Shown here: positions 54,090 to 63,600 of the stretch, piece by piece
Layout: each line of letters starts with the position of its first letter
Position numbering within the stretch: position 1 is the first letter of the stretch
Assembly: GCF_015500075.1 (NCBI RefSeq)
Contig: NZ_CP045496.1
Location: forward strand, 744,001-808,000
DNA length: 64,000 bases
Reading direction: 5' to 3'
Source: Mesorhizobium sp. INR15
Lineage (GTDB): Bacteria > Pseudomonadota > Alphaproteobacteria > Rhizobiales > Rhizobiaceae
The notes under the pieces: generated by a model
The model's input: only the letters and a program-made list of their open reading frames with translations
Told to the model about the DNA's origin: nothing
Database searches by the model: none
Position numbers and translations under genes: made by a program

Positions 54090-54599
54090 ATGGCCATCCA
54101 GATTTCGAAGGCCGATTTTCGCGACGCCATGGCCAGGGTCTGCGCGCCGGTGAACATCGTTACAACAGACGGGCCTGCGGGACGCGGCGGCTTTACCGCC
54201 ACCGCCATGTGCAGCGTCTCCGACGAGCCGCCGACGCTGCTGGTGTGCATGAACGTGCGGTCGGCGCAGGCCGCGATGTTCCTGTCCAACCGGCGCTTCT
54301 GCGTCAACGTGCTGACGCATGACCATATGCACCTCGCCGGAAAATTTGCCGGCGCGACCCGCGACATGGAGGCCCGCTACTCCTCGGCGCGGTGGCAGAC
54401 CCTGACCTCCGGCACCCCTGCTTTGTCGGACGCCATCGTCAATTTCGACTGCGAGATCGAGGATGTGCATGTTGTCGGCACGCATAATGTGATGATCGGC
54501 CGCGTCATCGATGTGCGGCATGGCAGCGGCGGCTCGGCGCTGCTCTATGTCGACCGCAATTATACGCAGCCGACGCGGCTTGGGAGTTTTGGCGGCTGA
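54090..54599 (+). CDS. hpaC: Flavin reductase partner of HpaB
   Basis: The 169-residue protein has the flavin-reductase fold: FRDAMARVCAPVNIVTTDGPAGRGGFTATAMCSVSDEPPTLLVCMN, CVNVLTHDH and GRVIDVRH. It reduces FAD with NADH for the oxygenase encoded just before it. The 6-bp spacing fits an hpaBC operon. A convergent hpaR lies 21 bp downstream. Confidence 0.9.
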   Translation: MAIQISKADFRDAMARVCAPVNIVTTDGPAGRGGFTATAMCSVSDEPPTLLVCMNVRSAQAAMFLSNRRFCVNVLTHDHMHLAGKFAGATRDMEARYSSARWQTLTSGTPALSDAIVNFDCEIEDVHVVGTHNVMIGRVIDVRHGSGGSALLYVDRNYTQPTRLGSFGG

Positions 54600-54620
54600 G
54601 AGACCATCGTTGCGGCGGCG

Positions 54621-55049
54621 TCAGCTTTCGCCAGCGATCAGGCTCTCAAGCAGGTCGAGCAGTTGTTCCAGCCTCTCGTGGCCGTAGCGCTGCTCGATGT
54701 CGCGATAGATGACGAGGCGCTCGGGTGACAGCGCGTCGATCAGGGTGGAACCCGCCGGCGCGATGGTGAGGATGACACGGCGGCCATCGCCCTCCGCCTT
54801 GTTGCGGGTGATGAATTTGCGGCCTTCAAGCGCCTTGATGATGCGCGTCAGGCTGGGCGGCAGCACCGATGCGCGGTCGGCAAGTTCGGTCGCCTCGACC
54901 GAGCCCGCTTCGCTCAGCACGCGCAACACGCGCCATTGCTGTTCGGTCACATCATGCGCGGCCAGCATTGGACGAAAGCGCGCCATCACCGCTTCGCGGG
55001 CATGCAGAAGCGCCATCGGCAACGAGCGGCGGGTGTTTTCGGGCAGCAA
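54621..55049 (-). CDS. hpaR: MarR family repressor of homoprotocatechuate genes (HpaR)
   Basis: The 142-residue protein runs ALLHAREAVMARFRPMLAAHDVTEQQWRVLRVLSEAGSVEATELADRASVLPPSLTRIIKALEGRKFITR, which follows HpaR of E. coli segment by segment. It should repress the meta-cleavage operon transcribed divergently from it. The start appears to be TTG (55049), preceded by GGAG. A 20-bp near-perfect palindrome lies between the two divergent genes. Confidence 0.88.
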   Translation of the reverse strand: MLPENTRRSLPMALLHAREAVMARFRPMLAAHDVTEQQWRVLRVLSEAGSVEATELADRASVLPPSLTRIIKALEGRKFITRNKAEGDGRRVILTIAPAGSTLIDALSPERLVIYRDIEQRYGHERLEQLLDLLESLIAGES

Positions 55050-55161
55050 GTGAAATTCTCCAGCACCGGCATGCGATCGCAGCAGGCTTTACCCCAGCAG
55101 CGCTGGCCCCTCAAAGCCCATCACATCATCCCGTATCGTCGCCTCAAGCCCGATGCAAGAC

Positions 55162-55189
55162 TTGACTTCGCGGATGCCTCATGTAATTA
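55162..55189 (+). promoter_or_regulatory. Promoter of the hpaF-E-D-G-H operon
   Basis: TTGACT (55162-55167) and TAATTA (55184-55189) are 16 bp apart. The second hexamer overlaps the HpaR dyad, so a bound repressor would block it. Confidence 0.5.
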
Positions 55190-55202
55190 ACGCGTTAACT
55201 AC
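55183..55202. promoter_or_regulatory. Probable HpaR operator (20-bp palindrome)
   Basis: GTA-A-TTAACGCGTTAA-C-TAC is a palindrome with a single mismatched pair, placed between divergent hpaR and hpaF and overlapping the hpaF promoter's -10 region. Confidence 0.6.
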
Positions 55203-55232
55203 AACAATGCAATGAATGGGGACCGAAACGCC

Positions 55233-55615
55233 GTGCCGCATTTCTCGATCGAGTATTCGGCCAATCTCGATGCCAAGGTCGACATCAAGGCTTTGTGCGC
55301 CCTGGTGTTGCGCACGGTGCTCGACACCGGGCTGTTCGAGACCGGCGCCGTGCGGGTGCGGGCCTTCCGCGCCGAGGCCTACGCGATTGCCGACAATTTG
55401 CCGGAAAATGCCTTTCTCGACATGTCGTTCCGGATCGGAACCGGCCGCAGCGCCGAGGACAAGAAGCGGACCGGCGATGCCGTCTTCGCGGCGGTCGGAG
55501 ACTATCTCGCCACACTGTTCGAAACCCCGCATTTCGCCCTGTCGCTTGAGATCAGGGAAATCGATCCGGTGCTGAGCTGGAAGAAAAACGCAATCCACCC
55601 GCGGCTGCGCGGCAA

Positions 55616-55619
<4 letters not shown>
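55233..55619 (+). CDS. hpaF: 5-carboxymethyl-2-hydroxymuconate isomerase
   Basis: The 128-residue protein reads VPHFSIEYSANLDAKVDIKALCALVLRTVLDTGLFETGAVRVRAF, matching CHMI. The family needs a free N-terminal proline as catalytic base, so the GTG at 55233, which places Pro next to the initiator, must be the start although an ATG lies upstream at 55212. It isomerises the product of the aldehyde dehydrogenase step in homoprotocatechuate degradation. Its stop overlaps the next start as GTGA. Confidence 0.88.
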
Positions 55620-57148
<1,529 letters not shown>

Positions 57149-57162
57149 CCGGAGGAAACCAG

Positions 57163-58143
57163 ATGCCTTTGCCCAAGCCAAACCTCTACCCCGCCTTCAA
57201 CATCGTACGCCTCAGCCATGTCGAACTGGCGGTGACGGACCTCGCCAAATCCCGCGCCTTCTATGTCGACACGCTCGGCCTGCAGGTCACCGACGAGACA
57301 TCGGACACCATCTACCTCAGGGCACTTGAGGAACGTGGGCATCATTGCATCGTGCTGAAGAAGGCGGATACCGCCGAAGCGCGCGACCTCGGCTTCAAGG
57401 TGTTTTCAGACGAGGACCTGGACAAGGCCGAGCATTTCTTCAGGGGCAAGGGCCTGCCGGTGGAATGGGTCGAGCGGCCATACCAGTCGCGCACCTTCCG
57501 CACCCGCGACCCGCACGGCATTCCGCTCGAATTCTATTCCAGGATGGAACGGCTGCCGCCGATCCACCAGAAATACGCGCTCTACAAGGGCGTGAAGCCG
57601 CTGCGCATCGACCACTTCAACTGCTTCTCGCCCAATGTCGACGAGGCTGTGGCCTTCTACAACGAGATCGGCTTCCGAGTGACCGAGTACACAGAGGATG
57701 CCGGCACCGGAAAGCTGTGGGCGGCGTGGACACACCGCAAGGGCGGCGTGCATGACATCGCCTTCACCAATGGCGTCGGCCCGCGCCTGCACCATGTCGC
57801 CTTCTGGGTGCCGACGCCACTCAACATCATCGACCTGCTCGACCTGATGGCAACGACCGGCTACCTCCCGAACATCGAACGCGGCCCCGGCCGGCACGGC
57901 ATTTCCAACGCCTTCTTCCTGTATGTGCGCGACCCCGACAATCATCGCATCGAAATCTACTGCTCGGACTATCAGACGGTCGACCCGGACCTCGAGCCGA
58001 TCAAGTGGGACCTGAAGGACCCGCAGCGCCAGACGCTGTGGGGCGCGCCAGCGCCAAAGAGCTGGTTCGAGGAAGGCAGCGTCTTCGCCGGCGTGGCGCC
58101 ACGCCAGCCCGATCTGACGGCATCGCCGATCATCGCGCCGTGA
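57163..58143 (+). CDS. hpaD: Homoprotocatechuate 2,3-dioxygenase (VOC-type extradiol)
   Basis: The 326-residue protein is a two-domain vicinal-oxygen-chelate enzyme: RLSHVELAVTDLAKSRAFYVDTLGL, then LRIDHFNCFSPNVDEA with H151, RLHHVAFWV with H211, and NHRIEIYCSDY with E264 as iron or manganese ligands. It cleaves the ring of 3,4-dihydroxyphenylacetate between carbons 2 and 3. The fold is that of the Brevibacterium/Arthrobacter enzyme, not the LigB-type HpaD of E. coli, so the symbol denotes function. The gene starts 14 bp after hpaE. Confidence 0.9.
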   Translation: MPLPKPNLYPAFNIVRLSHVELAVTDLAKSRAFYVDTLGLQVTDETSDTIYLRALEERGHHCIVLKKADTAEARDLGFKVFSDEDLDKAEHFFRGKGLPVEWVERPYQSRTFRTRDPHGIPLEFYSRMERLPPIHQKYALYKGVKPLRIDHFNCFSPNVDEAVAFYNEIGFRVTEYTEDAGTGKLWAAWTHRKGGVHDIAFTNGVGPRLHHVAFWVPTPLNIIDLLDLMATTGYLPNIERGPGRHGISNAFFLYVRDPDNHRIEIYCSDYQTVDPDLEPIKWDLKDPQRQTLWGAPAPKSWFEEGSVFAGVAPRQPDLTASPIIAP

Positions 58144-58183
58144 CCATGGACATGTCGCTTCCCAATTTCGCGAGGAACCTGTG

Positions 58184-59062
58184 ATGTCTGGACCTGGGCG
58201 TATCGCCACCTTCACCGTCGGCGGCAAGACACGCTACGGCGCGATATCGGACAAGGGCGTCATCGACCTGTCGGCGCGCCACGGCCAGTGGCCGACATTG
58301 CGCGAAGTGATCGACGCCGGCGCCTTGCCGCGCCTGGTGGAAGAAGCGGATGCGTTTGCGGCGGATTTCCCGCTCGATGGTATCGCCTATGAAATTCCGG
58401 TGCCGTCACCGGAAAAGATCATTTGCGTCGGCGTCAACTATCCGGACCGCAATGAGGAATACAAGGACGGCCAGGCCGCGCCGGGAAACCCGTCGCTGTT
58501 CGTGCGCTTTCCGCGCTCGTTCGTCGGTCACGGCGTGCCGCTGGTGCGGCCACCGGAATCGCCGCAGCTCGACTATGAAGGTGAAGTGGTCATCGTCATC
58601 GGCAAGGCCGGCCGGCGCATCGCCGAGGCCGATGCGCTGAGCCACATCGCGGCATTGTCGCTGTGCAACGAAGGCACCATTCGCGACTGGGTGCGCCACG
58701 CCAAGTTCAATGTCACGCAAGGCAAGAATTTCGACCGCACCGGTTCGATCGGCCCATGGCTGGTGCCGTTCACGAACGAAGCGCAGATCGCCGACATCGA
58801 ACTCACCACCCGCGTCAATGGCGAGGTTCGCCAGCAGGATCGCACCAGCCGGATGATCTTCTCGTTCCGCAAGATCATTGCCTATGTCTCGACCTTCACC
58901 ACGCTGGTGCCTGGCGATATCATCGTCACGGGAACGCCGACCGGCGCCGGCGCCCGTTTCGACCCGCCTATCTGGCTGAAGCCAGGCGACGTGATCGAGG
59001 TGGAGGCCGACGGCATCGGCGTGCTCAAGAACGGCGTTGTCGACGAAGGAACAGCACAATGA
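58184..59062 (+). CDS. hpaG: Fumarylacetoacetate hydrolase family protein (HpaG-like decarboxylase/isomerase)
   Basis: The 292-residue protein has a FAH domain with CVGVNYPDRNEEY at 81-93, LDYEGEVVIVIG with acidic metal ligands, DRTGSIGPWLVP and VTGTPTGAGARFDPP. In this cluster the FAH gene is expected to make the 5-oxopent-3-ene-1,2,5-tricarboxylate decarboxylase and 2-hydroxyhepta-2,4-diene-1,7-dioate isomerase (HpaG). E. coli HpaG is about 430 residues with two such domains, and this protein has one, so it may form an equivalent dimer. Start ATG 58184, with GAGG upstream; a GTG at 58181 precedes it. Confidence 0.78.
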   Translation: MSGPGRIATFTVGGKTRYGAISDKGVIDLSARHGQWPTLREVIDAGALPRLVEEADAFAADFPLDGIAYEIPVPSPEKIICVGVNYPDRNEEYKDGQAAPGNPSLFVRFPRSFVGHGVPLVRPPESPQLDYEGEVVIVIGKAGRRIAEADALSHIAALSLCNEGTIRDWVRHAKFNVTQGKNFDRTGSIGPWLVPFTNEAQIADIELTTRVNGEVRQQDRTSRMIFSFRKIIAYVSTFTTLVPGDIIVTGTPTGAGARFDPPIWLKPGDVIEVEADGIGVLKNGVVDEGTAQ

Positions 59063-59859
59063 CCCCTGCCCAGGTCGAGGATGCGGCCGAGCGGCTCTTC
59101 GAGGCCGAGCGGTCCCGCCGACAGCTCCGGCTGCTCAGCCTCGATTTTCCCGAGGCAACGATGGAAGATGCCTACCGGGTGCAGGCCGCGCTGGTGAAGC
59201 GCAAGACCGACGCCGGGCTGAAACCGAAGGGCTGGAAGATCGGCCTGACCTCCAAGGCGATGCAATACGCTCTTGCCATCGACACGCCGGACTCAGGCGT
59301 GCTGTTCGACGACATGTTCTTCAATGACGGCGCGACCATCCCCGCCGGCCACTTCATCCAGCCGCGCGTCGAGGCGGAGATCGCCTTTGTCATGAAGGCG
59401 CCGCTGAAGGGTCCCGGCGTGACGATCTTCGACGTGCTCAACGCCACTGACTACATCACCCCGGCGCTCGAGATTCTCGACACGCGCATCGAGCGCGTCA
59501 ATGCCGAGACAAAGAAGGTGCGCACCTTCTTCGACACGATTTCCGACAACGCGGCCAATGCCGGCATCGTCATTGGCGGGCGGCCGCAGCGGCCAAATGA
59601 AGCCGACATGCGCTGGATCGGCGCCATCGTCTCGCGCAATGCAGAAGTCGAGGAGACCGGGCTTGGCGCCGGCGTGCTCAACCATCCGGCGATGGGCATC
59701 GCCTGGCTGGCGGACAGGCTCGCTCGCTACGGCATGTCGATCGCGGCGGGTGAAGTTGTGCTCTCGGGGTCATTCGTGCGTCCCGTCGAAGCGCGACACG
59801 GTGATACGATCGTCGCCGATTTCGGCAGCTCGGGCACGGTCAGCATTCATTTCGCCTGA
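59059..59859 (+). CDS. hpaH: 2-oxohept-3-ene-1,7-dioate hydratase
   Basis: The 266-residue protein has the MhpD/HpaH layout: KPKGWKIGLTSKAMQYALAIDTPDSGVLFDDMFFNDGA, RVEAEIAFVMKAPL and DTRIERVNAETKKVRTFFDTISDNAANAGIVIGG. It hydrates the oxo-heptenedioate to the substrate of the aldolase HpaI. Its ATG overlaps the hpaG stop by 4 bp; the longer open frame is shadow. No hpaI gene is found downstream in this window. Confidence 0.9.
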   Translation: MTPAQVEDAAERLFEAERSRRQLRLLSLDFPEATMEDAYRVQAALVKRKTDAGLKPKGWKIGLTSKAMQYALAIDTPDSGVLFDDMFFNDGATIPAGHFIQPRVEAEIAFVMKAPLKGPGVTIFDVLNATDYITPALEILDTRIERVNAETKKVRTFFDTISDNAANAGIVIGGRPQRPNEADMRWIGAIVSRNAEVEETGLGAGVLNHPAMGIAWLADRLARYGMSIAAGEVVLSGSFVRPVEARHGDTIVADFGSSGTVSIHFA

Positions 59860-59882
59860 AACGCCGGGCTGCATCCGCCGCG

Positions 59883-60905
59883 CTAGGCGCAGCGGAGATA
59901 AGCGATCACCACGTCGGCCGCGATGGCAGACATGCGCTGGCCGACATCCCGGGTGATGTCGCCTTCGACGCGGCTCTGCACCCATCCAAGGAAGGCGAAG
60001 GCGCGCAGCGCCGCGAACAGCGGCAGCGCGGCGACGTCGTCGGCCGTCAGCTCCCGCCTTGAGCGATAGCCGTCAAGCAGAGCGGCCTCGATCAGTGGAT
60101 ACATCGCCTCGTCGCGGTTCTGGTAGAGCGCGACCGCAAGGTCGTACATGTGCCAGCCGAAGCCGCAGTCGTCGAAATCGATGATGCGGATCGCGCCGTT
60201 GTGGATCAGCACGTTCTCGCGCACCAGATCGGCATGAATCAGGCCGAAATTGCGCGCGCTCCGTTCATGCCGCGAAAGCGCCTTCACCGCCTTTTCATGC
60301 GCTTGGAAGACCAGCTCGCGGCGGGTGCCGTCGAGAAAAGGACTGCTCTGGAAACGCCCCCATGTCGGGTTCGGGCCGAAGAAGCCGTCGAAATCCCAGG
60401 CATGGCGGGCAAAGCCGGCGGGCTGAGGCCAGGACGCGGTGGCATTGTGCATCCCCGCGATCGTCTGCCCGATTGCCGTGAAAATCTCTCTTGCCTGCTC
60501 GGGTGTATGGTCGAGCGGCACGCCGCGAGCCCCGACAGTACGGCCTTCCAGCCAGCTGAGGCAGCCGACCTGGCGCGGGGTCGTGATCTCGGCCGTGCTG
60601 GCAGACACGAACAGGTCGCCGGCCTGCGTCGCGACCGGAGACGGCGTCGCCACGCCGGACGATTGCAGGAAGGCCATCCACTGCAGCTCCGAACGCAATG
60701 CGGCATCGCTATGATAGCCGAGCCGGTGTATGCGCATGGCAGCCGGCTGCGCGTCCGCCAGCCTCACCCGGAAGACCGCGTTCTCGCGAAACTTCAGCAG
60801 CTCCGGCTCACAGTCGCGCACGCCCCAATGTTCGAGCGCGTGGCGCGCCAGATCTATGAGATCAGCGACATCGTCCGGCTCGGACTGAGCCTGGACCGCG
60901 TTCAC
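59883..60905 (-). CDS. Aminoglycoside-phosphotransferase-fold kinase (hydroxylysine kinase-like)
   Basis: The 340-residue kinase has the APH catalytic loop GLIHADLVRENVLIHNGAIRIIDFDDCGFG, with H224, D226 and N231 and the metal site D243-F-D245. The IDFDDxGxG form resembles hydroxylysine kinase and homoserine-kinase-II-like enzymes that phosphorylate small amino alcohols. The GTG overlaps the stop of the PLP phospholyase-like gene by 4 bp, so the kinase and lyase may act in sequence: phosphorylate an amino alcohol, then eliminate phosphate and ammonia. Human HYKK and AGXT2L2 form such a pair. That assignment is inferred from order and motifs. Confidence 0.75.
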   Translation of the reverse strand: MNAVQAQSEPDDVADLIDLARHALEHWGVRDCEPELLKFRENAVFRVRLADAQPAAMRIHRLGYHSDAALRSELQWMAFLQSSGVATPSPVATQAGDLFVSASTAEITTPRQVGCLSWLEGRTVGARGVPLDHTPEQAREIFTAIGQTIAGMHNATASWPQPAGFARHAWDFDGFFGPNPTWGRFQSSPFLDGTRRELVFQAHEKAVKALSRHERSARNFGLIHADLVRENVLIHNGAIRIIDFDDCGFGWHMYDLAVALYQNRDEAMYPLIEAALLDGYRSRRELTADDVAALPLFAALRAFAFLGWVQSRVEGDITRDVGQRMSAIAADVVIAYLRCA

Positions 60906-62227
60906 GAGCCGCCCACTTCGGCAAGCACTTCATCGAGCGTGCCGATCAGAAACTCGGCATTCTCGATGGAGAACGGCATCGGCGGGCGGATTTTCAGCAC
61001 ATTGCCATGAATGCCGGTCTTGCCCATCAGCACGCCGCGATGGCGCATCCGGTTGGCGACGTTTTCAGCAATGTCGGGTGCCGGTTCGCGCGTCGTGCGG
61101 TCGTGGACCAGTTCCGCGCCGAAGAACAGGCCAGCGCCCCTGACCTCGCCAATGCATTCATGACGATCGGCGAGCGGACGCAGCAGCTCGAGCGCCTGCG
61201 CGCCGACATCGCGCGCATTGGCGACAAGATTCTCCTGCTCCAGGACATCGAGCACCGCATTCGCCACAGCGCTTGAGACGGGATTGCCGCCAAAGGTGTT
61301 GAAGTAGCGGAAGGCATTGCGGAACGTCGTCAGAATGTCCTTTGAGGTGACGACCGCGGCGACGGGATGGCCGTTGCCCATCGGCTTGCCCATGGTGACG
61401 ATATCCGGCAGGAAGCCGGCGCGCTGGTGGCCCCAGAAATGGCTTCCGGTCCGGCCAAACCCGGGCTGCACCTCGTCGGCGATGACCAGGCCGCCGGCCT
61501 CACGCACCGCCCGCACCGCATCGTCGAAGAACCCATTGGGCAGCGACGGGAACCCCTCATTGGCAAGCAGCGGACAGAGGATCATGCCGGAAAGGCCGAT
61601 GCCGTCCTGCTCCAGTGAAGCGATGGCCTCGCGCACCGCGTCGCCAAACGCCTTGCCGTTGGCCATCGCATCGGGATGGCGATAGCTGTCCGGCGCCGGC
61701 ACCAGCCGGACATGGCGCGCTCGGCCGCCGACCGGCGGCATGCGCGTCGAGAGCTGCGAAACCGCCGCCGTGTTGCCGTGATAGGTGGCGTTGGTGGCGA
61801 TGATACCCATGCGGCCGGAGGTAGCCTGCGCCATCCGCAGAGCGATGTCGTTGGCCTCGCTGCCGGTGCAGGTCAGGATCGCGGTCGACAGGCTGGCGTC
61901 GAATGTCGCGGTCAGCCGCTCGACATAGTCGAGAATGGTGGTGTGGAGGTAGCGGGTGTGGGTGTTGAGCAGGCTTGCCTGCCGGCACAGGGCCTCGACC
62001 ACATGCGGATGACAATGGCCGACATGCGCGACGTTGTTGTAGGCGTCGAGGTATTTCCTGCCGTCGGCATCATAGAGCCAGACGCCTTCGCCACGCACCA
62101 GATGCACGGGTTCGTCGTAGAACAATTGCGATTTCGCGCCGAGCAGGCGTGAGCGCCTGCCAACCAGCGTTTCCTGCGCCGGTGTCTGCTGTAACTGGGC
62201 CATTTGCGTGCCGAAACTCCGTTGCAT
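60902..62227 (-). CDS. Class III PLP enzyme, phospholyase-like (ETNPPL/PHYKPL type)
   Basis: The 441-residue class III PLP protein has the PLP lysine K281 in TMGKPMGNGHP and D251 in IADEVQPGFGRTG. A strong hint of function is YNNVAHVGHCHP at 63-74, which the phosphoethanolamine and 5-phosphohydroxylysine phospholyases share in the form NVAHVGHCHP. These enzymes eliminate phosphate and ammonia rather than transaminate. The kinase gene follows with a 4-bp overlap. An ordinary aminotransferase cannot be excluded from sequence alone. Confidence 0.75.
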   Translation of the reverse strand: MQRSFGTQMAQLQQTPAQETLVGRRSRLLGAKSQLFYDEPVHLVRGEGVWLYDADGRKYLDAYNNVAHVGHCHPHVVEALCRQASLLNTHTRYLHTTILDYVERLTATFDASLSTAILTCTGSEANDIALRMAQATSGRMGIIATNATYHGNTAAVSQLSTRMPPVGGRARHVRLVPAPDSYRHPDAMANGKAFGDAVREAIASLEQDGIGLSGMILCPLLANEGFPSLPNGFFDDAVRAVREAGGLVIADEVQPGFGRTGSHFWGHQRAGFLPDIVTMGKPMGNGHPVAAVVTSKDILTTFRNAFRYFNTFGGNPVSSAVANAVLDVLEQENLVANARDVGAQALELLRPLADRHECIGEVRGAGLFFGAELVHDRTTREPAPDIAENVANRMRHRGVLMGKTGIHGNVLKIRPPMPFSIENAEFLIGTLDEVLAEVGGS

Positions 62228-62236
62228 TTGCCGTCG

Positions 62237-63586
62237 TCAAGCCTTGGACAGGCCAGCGTCGAGCGCTTCGCCGATCCTGGTCACATCGGCGGTGGTGATG
62301 ATCAATGGCGGCGACAGGATAATGTTGTTGCCGGAGACGCGGGCCATGACGCCGGCTTCATAAACCGCATCCGAAATCGCGCCCATGGTCTTCTTGTCGG
62401 TCGGCTTCTTGGTGGCGCGGTCCGAAACCAGTTCCAGCGCCGCCATCAGGCCCTTGTACCTGACATCGCCGACGATCGCGTGTTTTGCTTTCAGCCCCTC
62501 CAGCATCGCGGCGAGTTCGACGCCGCGCGCCGCCGCGTTCTCGTCCAGGCGCAGCCGCCTGGTCTCGGCAAGTGCCGCCAGCCCCGCCGCGCAGCCGACC
62601 GGATGGCCCGAATAGGTATAGCCATGGCCGATCGAACCGAAGCTGGTCTTGTCAGCCTCGAACACATCGGCAACCTTGGCGCTGATCAGCGTCGCGCCGA
62701 GCGGGAAATAGCCCGAGGTGATGGCCTTGGCCATGGTCATGAAATCCGGCTTCACGCCCCACAGCCGCGAGCCCGACCAGGCGCCGCCACGGCCAAAGCC
62801 GGTGACCACTTCGTCGGCGATCAGCAGAATTTCGTGACGGTCGCAGATTTCGTGCACCAACGGCATGAAGGTCTCGTGCGGAACGATGACGCCGCCGGCG
62901 CCGAGAACCGGCTCCATGATGAATGCGGCGATCGTATCCCCGCCCTGGAAGGCGATCTCGTCCTCCAGCGCCTTGGCGCAGAGTTTCGCCAGCCGCGCCG
63001 GATCGGTCTCGTCGAAGGGGTTGCGGAAGGTCCAGGGCGCCGGGATGTGGAACACGCCAGGCAGCAGCGGCTCGTAGTTGCGGCGGAAATTGGCGTTGCC
63101 GTTGACGGAGGCGCCGCCGAAATGCGTGCCGTGATAGCCCTTCTTCAAGGCGAGGAATTTGGTGCGGTCGCCCTGGCCGCGGATCTTCCAGTACTGCCTG
63201 GAAAGCCGCAACGCGGTCTCGACCGAGTCCGATCCGCCGGAGGTGAAGAAGGCACGCACCATGCCTTCCGGTTCGAACCACTGGGTCAGTTCATAAGCAA
63301 GCTCGATCGCCGGTCCGGTCGAGGTGCCGCGAAAGCCCGAATAGTAGGGCAACGCGCTGAGCTGGTCGGCGATCGCCTGCTTGATCGGATCGCTGCTGTA
63401 GCCAAGATTGACATTCCACAATCCGCCGACGGCATCGAGCACGCTCTTGCCGTCGATATCGGTGACGGTCACGCCCTCGCCCTTCATGATGACCTTCGGC
63501 GGATTGGCCCGCATCTCGGCCGGATGAGCCATCGGGTGCCAGATCGGCTTGGCGTTCTTTTCGGTGAGGAAATTGATGTCGCGCAT
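62237..63586 (-). CDS. Class III aminotransferase (omega-amino acid:pyruvate type)
   Basis: The 449-residue PLP enzyme has D258 in LIADEVVTGFGRGG and the PLP lysine K287 in AKAITSGYFPLGA; the N-terminal part FWHPM-type IWHPMAHPAEM and DAVGGLWNVNLGYS match taurine/putrescine/beta-alanine:pyruvate aminotransferases. It moves an amino group from a terminal amine to a 2-oxo acid. ATG 63586 is preceded by GGAG; a TTG at 63604 also begins the frame. It lies in one series with the kinase, the phospholyase and a HAD phosphatase. Confidence 0.87.
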   Translation of the reverse strand: MRDINFLTEKNAKPIWHPMAHPAEMRANPPKVIMKGEGVTVTDIDGKSVLDAVGGLWNVNLGYSSDPIKQAIADQLSALPYYSGFRGTSTGPAIELAYELTQWFEPEGMVRAFFTSGGSDSVETALRLSRQYWKIRGQGDRTKFLALKKGYHGTHFGGASVNGNANFRRNYEPLLPGVFHIPAPWTFRNPFDETDPARLAKLCAKALEDEIAFQGGDTIAAFIMEPVLGAGGVIVPHETFMPLVHEICDRHEILLIADEVVTGFGRGGAWSGSRLWGVKPDFMTMAKAITSGYFPLGATLISAKVADVFEADKTSFGSIGHGYTYSGHPVGCAAGLAALAETRRLRLDENAAARGVELAAMLEGLKAKHAIVGDVRYKGLMAALELVSDRATKKPTDKKTMGAISDAVYEAGVMARVSGNNIILSPPLIITTADVTRIGEALDAGLSKA

Positions 63587-63600
63587 GAAAGGCTCCGGTC

